From: JBASRP01 sp044866075
GTDB taxonomy: Bacteria > Actinomycetota > AC-67
DNA length: 8,907 nt
Direction of reading: 5' to 3'
NCBI GenBank assembly: GCA_044866075.1
Contig: JBIOTQ010000119.1
Location: 1-8,907 of the forward strand
In this document: piece after piece, positions 1 through 6,136 of the stretch
Position numbering within the stretch: the stretch's first letter is position 1
Layout: every line of letters begins with the position of its first letter
Notes under the pieces: model-generated
Database searches by the model: none
Told to the model about the DNA's origin: nothing
What the model saw: only the letters and a program-made list of their open reading frames with translations
Made by a program: the position numbers and the translations under genes

Positions 1-49
1 CTGCATCTTCGCCTTTGGCCCGGGGGGAAGTACCCGGAGCCAGCGCAGT

Positions 50-78
50 AGTCTAGGACCCGGACCTCGGAGTGTCAA
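50..78 (-). promoter_or_regulatory. Strong rRNA-type sigma-70 promoter reading off the left edge
   Basis: On the minus strand a perfect -35 box TTGACA (78..73) is followed by a 17-bp spacer and the -10 box TAGACT (55..50). Transcription would start near 43 and leave the window. From memory, TAGACT is the -10 of mycobacterial rRNA promoters, so an rRNA operon or another highly expressed stable RNA probably lies to the left. The sequence after the -10 is G+C-rich, as in stringently controlled promoters. A 5-bp inverted repeat (20-24 with 33-37) would sit in the leader. No boxA-like antitermination element is visible in the few bases available. The boxes are seen directly; the downstream gene is inferred. 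Confidence 0.7.
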
Positions 79-113
79 ACAGTTCGGCGCTCTGACCAGG
101 CAAAAGACGCGCG

Positions 114-1349
114 TCAGCGGACCAGGCGGCGGAAGCCGCGCTTCCCGACCTGCAGGACCTTCCCGGCGACGCGGTCGAGGGGCAGCTCGAGCTCGGTCAC
201 GGGCTCGTCGCCGAGCTTCACGCCCCCTTGGGAGATCAGATCTCTCGCCTTGCTCGTCGACGCCGCGAGCCGGAGAGCGGCGATCAGCCGCGGGATCTGA
301 ACCAGGCCGTCCTTGAGCGTCTCGGCCGGGATCGTGGCGTCCTCGACCTCGTCGGGGACGCCATGTTCCCGGAAGAGACGGTCGAAGTGTTGCTCGGCCG
401 CCTGCGCCGCTTCGGTTCCGTGGTACAGGGCCGTGACGGCGCCGGCGAGGACGCGCTTCGCCTTGCCGGCCGCCGGCCCCCCACTCATCGCATCCTTCTC
501 GAGGATCTCGATCTCTTCCGGGTCGAGGTCGGTGGTCAGCCGGAGGTACTTCCCGATCAGCTCGTCGGGCACGCGCATCAACTTGCCGAACATGTCTTCC
601 GGCGGCTCCGCGATGCCGACGTAGTTCCCGAGAGATTTAGACATCTTCTGAACGCCGTCGAGTCCCTCGAGAAGAGGCAAGGTGAACGCCACTTGCGGCT
701 CCTGCCCCGCACGGCCCTGAAGGTCCCGTCCGACGAGAAGGTTGAAGGTCTGATCCGTCCCGCCGAGCTCGACGTCCGCGCGGATCTCGACGGAGTCCTG
801 CGCTTGCAGCAGCGGATAGAGGAACTCGACGATCGATATGGGCCGGCCGTCTGCGTAACGCTTCGCGAAGTCGTCTCGCTCGAGCATCTGCGCCACCGTC
901 GCGTGCCCCGCCAGCCGCAGCAAACCGTCGACGCCCATCCCTCCGAGCCACTCCGAGTTGTGCCGGATCTCCAGCCGCTCCGGCAGGAGGATGCGCCTCG
1001 CCTGCTCGACGTACGTCGCCGCGTTCGCCGCAACGTCCTCGGGCGTCAGCGCCTTACGAGTCGCGGACTGTCCCGACGGATCGCCGACCTGCCCGGTGAA
1101 GTCGCCGATGATGAGGAAGGCCACGTGGCCGAAGTCTTGGAAGCGGCGCAGCTTCCGCAGCGGGACCGCGTGACCCAGATGGATGTCGGGCGCCGAGGGG
1201 TCGATCCCGAGCTTCACACGGAGCGGCCCACCGGTCGAAACCGACCGTTCCAGGCGCGTGGCGAACTCGTCCTCGGGGATGATCGCCGCGACGCCGGACG
1301 CCAGGATACGCAGCTGTTCTTGCGCCGGGACGACCATGGCGGGCGGCAT
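114..1349 (-). CDS. tyrS: Tyrosyl-tRNA synthetase, KMSKS type
   Basis: This cytoplasmic class I enzyme charges tRNA-Tyr with tyrosine using ATP. The 411-residue product has the usual family length. It has a Rossmann catalytic domain with the HIGH-type motif HLGH at 57-60, the block GDFTGQVGDPSG at 82-93, the tyrosine-pocket segment YPLLQAQDS at 178-186, GGTDQTFNLL at 196-205 and KMSKS at 235-239. A C-terminal S4 RNA-binding domain covers about 350-411. The KMSKS and GDFTGQVGD signatures place it in the TyrS subgroup distinct from the E. coli/mycobacterial KFGKS/T form. I chose the ATG at 1349 because GGTGG lies 4 nt upstream and the protein then starts close to the conserved domain. An in-frame ATG at 1433 would run into the divergent PBP start, and an ATG at 1337 lacks a ribosome site. 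It is transcribed away from the PBP gene and is followed by an rRNA-like promoter. Confidence 0.96.
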   Translation of the reverse strand: MPPAMVVPAQEQLRILASGVAAIIPEDEFATRLERSVSTGGPLRVKLGIDPSAPDIHLGHAVPLRKLRRFQDFGHVAFLIIGDFTGQVGDPSGQSATRKALTPEDVAANAATYVEQARRILLPERLEIRHNSEWLGGMGVDGLLRLAGHATVAQMLERDDFAKRYADGRPISIVEFLYPLLQAQDSVEIRADVELGGTDQTFNLLVGRDLQGRAGQEPQVAFTLPLLEGLDGVQKMSKSLGNYVGIAEPPEDMFGKLMRVPDELIGKYLRLTTDLDPEEIEILEKDAMSGGPAAGKAKRVLAGAVTALYHGTEAAQAAEQHFDRLFREHGVPDEVEDATIPAETLKDGLVQIPRLIAALRLAASTSKARDLISQGGVKLGDEPVTELELPLDRVAGKVLQVGKRGFRRLVR

Positions 1350-1435
1350 CGTACCACCGGGCGTAGAGGGGGGTTCCCCGCTACCATCGAGACGCGTCCG
1401 CGCGGTTACGCGGGTGCGATCGGGCGGGTCCAATC
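1350..1435. promoter_or_regulatory. Divergent tyrS / PBP intergenic region
   Basis: These 86 bp must hold the start signals of two divergent genes. On the minus strand GGTGG (1358..1354) sits 4 nt before the tyrS ATG. On the plus strand GGGCGGG (1422-1428) sits 7 nt before the first PBP ATG and is only a weak ribosome site. TACCAT (1383-1388) could be a plus-strand -10, but no matching -35 is visible. I cannot place either promoter with confidence. Confidence 0.4.
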
Positions 1436-1450
1436 ATGATGCCAATCATG
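1430..1450 (+). repeat. 9-bp direct repeat spanning the PBP start codons
   Basis: CCAATCATG occurs at 1430-1438 and again at 1442-1450, a 12-bp period that keeps frame. Each copy ends in an ATG in the PBP frame (1436 and 1448), with a third ATG at 1439. It looks like a small tandem duplication over the translation start, leaving the true initiation codon ambiguous by up to four residues. Confidence 0.6.
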
Positions 1451-3898
1451 CTGACGGTCTTCGAAAACGTGTCCCGGAAGGGCCGCGCGACGGCCCTTTT
1501 CCTCGTGCTCGCTCTCGCCACCGCGGCGTGCGTGAAGCTGCCCGATCTGGAGGACACGCTCGCGGGCGCGCAACGGCTCGCGGAATCGTCCTACATCTAC
1601 GCGGCCGACGGCTCGCTCATCACCGGCCTCCACGAAGAGCAGAACCGCGACATCGTCGCCATCGACCAAGTTCCGCTGCAGGTGCAGCAGGCGGTCATCG
1701 CGATCGAGGACGCGCGCTTCTTCGAACACCCGGGCGTCGACTTCAAGGCGATCGTCCGCGCGTTCCTGCACAACACCGCGGAGGGCCGGGTCGTTGAGGG
1801 AGGGTCGACGATCACGCAGCAATACATCAAGAACGCGCTCATCACGCGCGGCCGCACGTTGCGTGGGAAGATCGACGAGGCGGCGCTCGCGTGGCAGCTC
1901 GAGCAGAAGTACACGAAGAACGAGATCCTCGCCCTCTATCTCAACACCGTGTACTTCGGTCAGGGCGCGTACGGCATCGAGACGGCCGCCCAGACTTTCT
2001 TCGGACGTCACGCCAAGGACCTGACGGTGCCGCAAGCGGCGTTGCTGGCGGGAACGATCAAGTCTCCGACGCGCTACGACCCGTACAAGGATCCGGACGC
2101 GGCCCTCGCCCGACGCAATTTGGTGATCCAGAAGATGCGCGAACAGGGGTACCTGACCGCGCCCGCCGCCGACGCGGCGGCCAAGACGCCCCTCGGCCTG
2201 ACGCGGGTCAAGAGGACGATCCGCTACCCCGCCGCGTACTTCGTCGAGTACGTGAAGGATCTGATCCAGCGCGATCCGCGGTTCGCCGTTCTCGGACCCA
2301 CGCTCGCCGATCGCGTCAACGCCCTCTTCAAGGGCGGCCTGCGGATCTACACGACGATCGACATGAAGCTGCAGAAGGTCGCCGAACAGGCGTCGAAGCA
2401 GGTGCTTCCCTACAAGAAGGACCCGCACAACGCGTTCGTCGCGCTCGATCCGCGGACGGGAGCGATCCTGTCGATGGTCGGTGGGCGCGACTTCTTCGAC
2501 CAGAAGGACCCGTACGCGAAGTTCAACCTCGCGGTGCAGAGCCGGCGGCAGCCTGGATCGTCCTTCAAGACGTTCACGCTCGTCGGCGCTCTGGAGAAGG
2601 GCATCCCCCTCGAACGCATCTACCGGGGCGGCTCGTCGATCCGCATCACGCTCGAGAACGGCGAGATCTGGCCGGTGCACAACTACGAGAGCATCTCGTT
2701 CGGATCACGGCTGTCGCTGCGCGAAGCGACCATCAAGAGCGTCAACGTCGTCTACGCCCAGGTGGTGAAGGAGATCGGTGCCAAGAAGGTCGTTGAGGTG
2801 GCGCAGAAGATGGGAATCACTTCCCCGCTGAAGCCTCTGGCGTCGATCGCGATCGGAGCGCAGGAGGTGTCGCCGCTCGAGCTCGCGTCCGCCTATTCGC
2901 CGCTCGCGAACGGCGGATACGCGGCGCCGCCGATCGCGATCACGAAGATCACCGACTCCCGCGGCAAGGTCCTGTTCGAATGGAAGTACGCGAAGAAAAA
3001 GGTCCTGGAGCCGCAGATCGTCGCGCTCGCGGTCGACGCCTTGAAGGACGTCATCGTCAAGGGGACGGGACGCCGCGAACAGCTCGGTCGTCCCGCGGCC
3101 GGGAAGACGGGCACCGCCGACGAGTATCACGACGCCTGGTTCGCGGGGATGACGCCGCAGATCGTCGCGGTGTCCTGGGTCGGCTTCCCCCGCGCGCAGA
3201 TCTCGATGTACCCGCCGTACACGCGCATCAAGGTCGTCGGCGGTTCGTGGCCGGGCCAGATCTGGAAGACGTTCATGACGCAGGCGCTCGAAGGCGTGCC
3301 GCCGGTGGACTTCCCGATCGTCGCGTCGGACCTCGTTCACGTGCGGGTCGACATCACACGGAACTGCCTGCCGAACCCGTACACGCCTCCCGGTTTGATC
3401 CAGGAGCAGGTCTACGTCAAAGGGACCGAGCCCAAGGAAGTCTGCACCGAACCCACGACGGGCGTCATCACCGCGCCGAACGTGGTCGGAAAGAAGAAGA
3501 GCGACGCGGTCACCCTTTTCCGGGAAGCCGGCTACGTGGTGAGCGTTGCCCCGCGCGCCTGCCCCTCGTATCCCTCAGGGTACGTCTGCGACCAATCCCC
3601 CGCCCCCGGCTCGACCGGCTCGGTCGGACAGCGCGCGACCGTCTACGTCAGCGACGACACGACGATCGCGACCGTTCCGATGGTCCTGGGGAAGACGTTA
3701 TCCGGCGCCACGCAGGCCCTGCAGAGCGCCGGTTTCACCGTCGAGGTGGTGAAGCTCAAGAACCCCGACGGCGACGCCGGCATCGCCGGTTGTCGCGATC
3801 CGGATCTCTCGTCATCGGGTCGCGTCTGGCTCCAGTCGTTCTGCGCCGGCGAACAAAGGCCGAAGGGCTCGGCGGTGCGCATCTACGTCAATCCGTAA
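1436..3898 (+). CDS. Class A penicillin-binding protein with two PASTA domains, possible lipoprotein (PonA-like)
   Basis: This bifunctional peptidoglycan synthase of the outer membrane face polymerises lipid II glycan strands and cross-links stem peptides. It is 820 residues long. A basic start (SRKGR) and a short hydrophobic run end in TAAC with Cys32, which fits a lipobox or, alternatively, a short membrane anchor. The GT51 glycosyltransferase covers about 50-250: EDARFFEH at 91-98 with Glu91, GGSTITQQ at 122-129, second catalytic Glu148, and LNTVYFGQGAYG at 169-180. The transpeptidase covers about 300-620: SSFK at 375-378 with nucleophile Ser375, SVN at 435-437 and KTGT at 557-560. Two PASTA domains follow (about 678-740 and 745-820). 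Both enzymatic halves look intact. Six cysteines (643, 670, 709, 718, 786, 803) in the exported tail could form disulfides. The start is one of three in-frame ATGs within 13 bp. The downstream gene encodes another exported protein on the same strand. Confidence 0.95.
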   Translation: MMPIMLTVFENVSRKGRATALFLVLALATAACVKLPDLEDTLAGAQRLAESSYIYAADGSLITGLHEEQNRDIVAIDQVPLQVQQAVIAIEDARFFEHPGVDFKAIVRAFLHNTAEGRVVEGGSTITQQYIKNALITRGRTLRGKIDEAALAWQLEQKYTKNEILALYLNTVYFGQGAYGIETAAQTFFGRHAKDLTVPQAALLAGTIKSPTRYDPYKDPDAALARRNLVIQKMREQGYLTAPAADAAAKTPLGLTRVKRTIRYPAAYFVEYVKDLIQRDPRFAVLGPTLADRVNALFKGGLRIYTTIDMKLQKVAEQASKQVLPYKKDPHNAFVALDPRTGAILSMVGGRDFFDQKDPYAKFNLAVQSRRQPGSSFKTFTLVGALEKGIPLERIYRGGSSIRITLENGEIWPVHNYESISFGSRLSLREATIKSVNVVYAQVVKEIGAKKVVEVAQKMGITSPLKPLASIAIGAQEVSPLELASAYSPLANGGYAAPPIAITKITDSRGKVLFEWKYAKKKVLEPQIVALAVDALKDVIVKGTGRREQLGRPAAGKTGTADEYHDAWFAGMTPQIVAVSWVGFPRAQISMYPPYTRIKVVGGSWPGQIWKTFMTQALEGVPPVDFPIVASDLVHVRVDITRNCLPNPYTPPGLIQEQVYVKGTEPKEVCTEPTTGVITAPNVVGKKKSDAVTLFREAGYVVSVAPRACPSYPSGYVCDQSPAPGSTGSVGQRATVYVSDDTTIATVPMVLGKTLSGATQALQSAGFTVEVVKLKNPDGDAGIAGCRDPDLSSSGRVWLQSFCAGEQRPKGSAVRIYVNP

Positions 3899-3927
3899 CA
3901 GCGAGCGGGACCACCGGGACGTTCGTC

Positions 3928-3960
3928 GAGAGCAAGCATGACGCCGGCTTCCTTCTCTTC
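3928..3960 (+). terminator. Weak possible terminator after the PBP gene
   Basis: GAGAG (3928-3932) plus AAGC (3934-3937) can pair with GCTT (3947-3950) plus TTCTC (3953-3957). This gives an interrupted stem with a 9-nt loop, followed by a moderately T-rich run (TTCTGATTAGTT). The stem is broken by a C/CC internal loop and contains a G-U pair, so the call is tentative. The rest of the 167-bp gap to the glycosidase gene shows no recognisable promoter. Confidence 0.25.
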
Positions 3961-4052
3961 TGATTAGTTCGAACCATCCTGGCCCAACAAGCAAGCAGAC
4001 GTGTTCACGCTCTGGCACACTCCGCCTCCCCTTCGTGGGCGCCGTAACCAGC

Positions 4053-4059
4053 GAAGGGG
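4053..4059 (+). promoter_or_regulatory. Ribosome binding site that fixes the glycosidase GTG start
   Basis: GAAGGGG lies 6 nt before the GTG at 4066. It is the clearest Shine-Dalgarno sequence in the window. It supports the GTG start, which begins a typical signal peptide. Confidence 0.65.
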
Positions 4060-4065
4060 CGGATC

Positions 4066-5493
4066 GTGCGACGAGTTGTCCTTCCCGTGCTTTGCTTCCT
4101 CGCCCTTGCGGCGGGGACCGCACCCGCGGCCTCGGCCGCCACACTGCCGCGCGTCCCGCACGGCTACAGCGTTTCCGGTCAGCGTCAGCTTTCGCCCGGC
4201 GTGACCGAAACGACCCTCGTTCGGGTGAGCCCGCCGAGCGTCGTTCACGTCGCCACGCGGGCACCGGGCTCGCCGGCCGAGCTTCGCGTGGTTCTGTCGA
4301 ACGATGCGGTCGCCGGCGCGGACCCCCGGCTCGAGCGCACCAGCTCGATGTGCGCGCGGATCCGATGCCTGGTGGCCGTCAACGGCGACTTCTTCGCCAC
4401 GACCGGTCAGCCCGTGGGCGGCGTCGTGGCCGACGATCAGCTGCTCCATTCGCCGAACCCGAAGCATCACCAGCTGATCGAGGCCCCCGACGGGACCCTG
4501 TCGACCGGACAGATCGGGTGGCGCGGCTCCCTGGTGCCGAGCGACCTGCAGCAGCTGGAGCTCGACGGCGTCAACATCGAGCGCGATCGCGACGAGCTGG
4601 TGCTGTACACCCCGGCCCAAGGCGCCACGACCGGAGCCAACCCGTACGGCGGAGAGATGGTGCTCCGGGTGGTCCGGCCGGAGGGGCCGATCCGCATCGG
4701 GCAGACGACGCTCGTCCGTATCGAGAGCATGCGTCGCGGCGGCGACTCGGCGATCCCGGCCGACGGAGCGGTCCTGTCGGGGCACGGCCGCAGCTTGCGC
4801 GCCCTCGAGGATCTGTGGGCGCGTGTGCAGGCGGGAACCGCCGACGCGGAGGCGCTGCTGCGTCTCGACACGACGCCGGACGCGGAGGAGAGCATCGGCG
4901 GATCGCCGATCCTCGTCCGCGGCGGGAAGCGGTGGTTCGCCGACGAGGACCGCGATCTCTTCCGTCTGCGGGCGCCCCGCACGATGGCGGGGTGGACCGC
5001 GGACGGCGACCTTCTCCTCGTGACCGTCGACGGACGGCAACCCGGATACAGCCTCGGCATGACGATGGCGGAGGCGGGCGACCTCATGATCGGCTTGGGC
5101 GCGTCCGAGGCGATCAACCTGGACGGCGGCGGCTCGACCACGTTCGTCGCCGGCGGCGCGGTGATCAACCGACCGAGCGATCGTGCGGTGCGGCGCGGGC
5201 GCTCTACGGTGGTCGTGAAGGCACCGCGGGCCGGCGACAAAGTGATCGGGAACGTCGAGCGTCCGGTGGCGGTGGCCGTCGCATTGGTCGCGCCGGGCTT
5301 CGCCGGGCCGGGCGGGTCAGTCCCGGCGAGCCTCGTGGTGCCGCTCGGCCGCGGCGGTCCAGGTTCGACGCCGGTCGTCATGCTCAACTCCGCGGACGGC
5401 CCGGACACGAGCGCCACCGTCTTCGTGCTCCTGGCCCTCGGGATGGGTGCGCTCAGCGCGCGGCGCCGCGCCGCCGCGCTGCGAGCCGCCTGA
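4066..5493 (+). CDS. Secreted phosphodiester glycosidase family protein (NAGPA domain) with C-terminal membrane tail
   Basis: The family is named after the human enzyme that removes GlcNAc from GlcNAc-phosphomannose. Bacterial members are exported and thought to cleave sugar phosphodiesters; the substrate here is unknown. The 475-residue protein has a signal peptide (basic MRR, hydrophobic core, ASA cleavage site near 22-24). It carries the family hallmarks AVNGDFF at 104-110, IGGSPILVRGG at 277-287, VDGRQPGYS at 321-329 and NLDGGGSTT at 351-359. Cys96 and Cys101 could form a disulfide. The C-terminus has GPDTSA (445-450), a hydrophobic stretch (about 450-464) and RRR (466-468), so it is probably held at the membrane or wall. 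It starts at GTG behind a good ribosome site, 167 bp after the PBP gene. Its last 41 bp overlap the convergent mpg gene. A role in trimming wall or surface glycopolymers is inference from export and the PBP neighbour. Confidence 0.85.
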   Translation: MRRVVLPVLCFLALAAGTAPAASAATLPRVPHGYSVSGQRQLSPGVTETTLVRVSPPSVVHVATRAPGSPAELRVVLSNDAVAGADPRLERTSSMCARIRCLVAVNGDFFATTGQPVGGVVADDQLLHSPNPKHHQLIEAPDGTLSTGQIGWRGSLVPSDLQQLELDGVNIERDRDELVLYTPAQGATTGANPYGGEMVLRVVRPEGPIRIGQTTLVRIESMRRGGDSAIPADGAVLSGHGRSLRALEDLWARVQAGTADAEALLRLDTTPDAEESIGGSPILVRGGKRWFADEDRDLFRLRAPRTMAGWTADGDLLLVTVDGRQPGYSLGMTMAEAGDLMIGLGASEAINLDGGGSTTFVAGGAVINRPSDRAVRRGRSTVVVKAPRAGDKVIGNVERPVAVAVALVAPGFAGPGGSVPASLVVPLGRGGPGSTPVVMLNSADGPDTSATVFVLLALGMGALSARRRAAALRAA

Positions 5494-6136
5494 CCGGCGG
5501 CGGCGCTCCGGTCGGGCCGGTCGAGACCCACGGGCTGCCGGTCACTCGGAACCGCCAGGGCCGGCCGTCCTGGGTCACGCCGAGGCCGATCCGCGGACCG
5601 GACGTGACGGCCTCCTCCGGATAGCGCTCCCCCGCGCAGATGTAGAGAGGCGGGCGTGTCAGGTCGAGGCGGTTGTGGTCGCGGCCGAGTCCGAACGACT
5701 GGGTGAGCCGTCCCGGACCGCGCGCGATGTCGCGATCCCGCACGCTCCCCCGGCGGCGCCGCATCAGGTCGATCCCTTCGATGGGTTCGACGGCGCGCAG
5801 CAGCACCGCGCCGGGAATGTTCGGTCTGTGTGCGACGGCGTTCAGGCAGAAGTGCATCCCGTAAGTGAAGTAGACGTAGGCGAACCCGGGATCCTCGAAC
5901 ATCGGGGCGTTGCGCGGCGTGTGGCCCCGGAATGCGTGCGAGCCGGGATCGCCGTGCCCGTACGCCTCCGCTTCGACGATCTTCCCGATCGTCCGCCCGT
6001 CGGGTGAGTCGTGCACGAGGAGGCATCCGATCAGGTCGCGCGCGACGACTAGTGTCGGACGCGCGAAGAACGCACGGACGAGCGGTCGGAGCGGAAGGCG
6101 CGATCCGTCCGGCCCGCGCGCGGCGCGCGGCGTCAT
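5453..6136 (-). CDS. mpg: DNA-3-methyladenine glycosylase (AAG/MPG family)
   Basis: This monofunctional base-excision glycosylase removes alkylated purines such as 3-methyladenine and in many members hypoxanthine, leaving an abasic site. The 227-residue product has normal family length and a complete active site. By alignment from memory with human AAG, EAEAY at 55-59 gives the catalytic Glu57 and Tyr59, His67 matches human His136, TPRN is at 73-76, and YVYFTYGMHFCLN at 87-99 gives Tyr89, the intercalating Tyr92 and Asn99. GPGRLTQSFG at 140-149 is also typical. The start is the ATG at 6136, which overlaps the polX stop as ATGA and indicates translational coupling. The in-frame ATG at 6223 would only add residues inside polX. 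The Arg/Ala-rich tail after about residue 205 is not conserved and overlaps the convergent glycosidase gene by 41 bp. Confidence 0.95.
   Translation of the reverse strand: MTPRAARGPDGSRLPLRPLVRAFFARPTLVVARDLIGCLLVHDSPDGRTIGKIVEAEAYGHGDPGSHAFRGHTPRNAPMFEDPGFAYVYFTYGMHFCLNAVAHRPNIPGAVLLRAVEPIEGIDLMRRRRGSVRDRDIARGPGRLTQSFGLGRDHNRLDLTRPPLYICAGERYPEEAVTSGPRIGLGVTQDGRPWRFRVTGSPWVSTGPTGAPPPVRRLAARRRGAAR
5485..5501 (+). terminator. GC-rich hairpin at the glycosidase stop codon
   Basis: GCCGCC (5485-5490) and GGCGGC (5496-5501) form a perfect 6-bp stem around the loop TGACC, which contains the TGA stop. An overlapping alternative stem pairs GACCGG (5492-5497) with CCGGTC (5508-5513). There is no T-tract. 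Hairpins without a U-tail are proposed terminators in high-GC Gram-positives, but this one lies inside mpg coding sequence on the other strand, so it may reflect codon composition only. Confidence 0.3.

Noticed and set aside
102..115. Palindrome GACGCGCGTC followed by TTTT at the tyrS stop, as a terminator
   Set aside because: The palindrome has no room for a loop unless only 3 bp pair, so the hairpin would be too weak. No better terminator was seen between tyrS and the outward promoter.
1337..1362. T-box-like GGTGGTAC just before tyrS
   Set aside because: It matches the core of the T-box sequence, and the U after UGG would suit tRNA-Tyr. However, only 86 bp separate the divergent genes, the following ACC is not complete, and I found no convincing antiterminator stem or Stem I. 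It is more simply the GGTGG ribosome site.
228..1439. Long open frame on the plus strand across tyrS (403 codons)
   Set aside because: It is the antisense of a clear tyrS with all motifs. The product is Arg-rich without recognisable domains, as expected from high-GC codon bias.
1406..2680. Long open frame on the minus strand across the PBP gene (424 codons)
   Set aside because: It is antisense to intact GT51 and transpeptidase coding, with charged low-complexity content and no domain. It is a shadow frame.
3964..5040. Minus-strand open frame across the glycosidase gene, and another at 4467-6026
   Set aside because: Both oppose the NAGPA gene, which has the hallmark motifs in frame; their Arg/Pro-rich products look non-coding.
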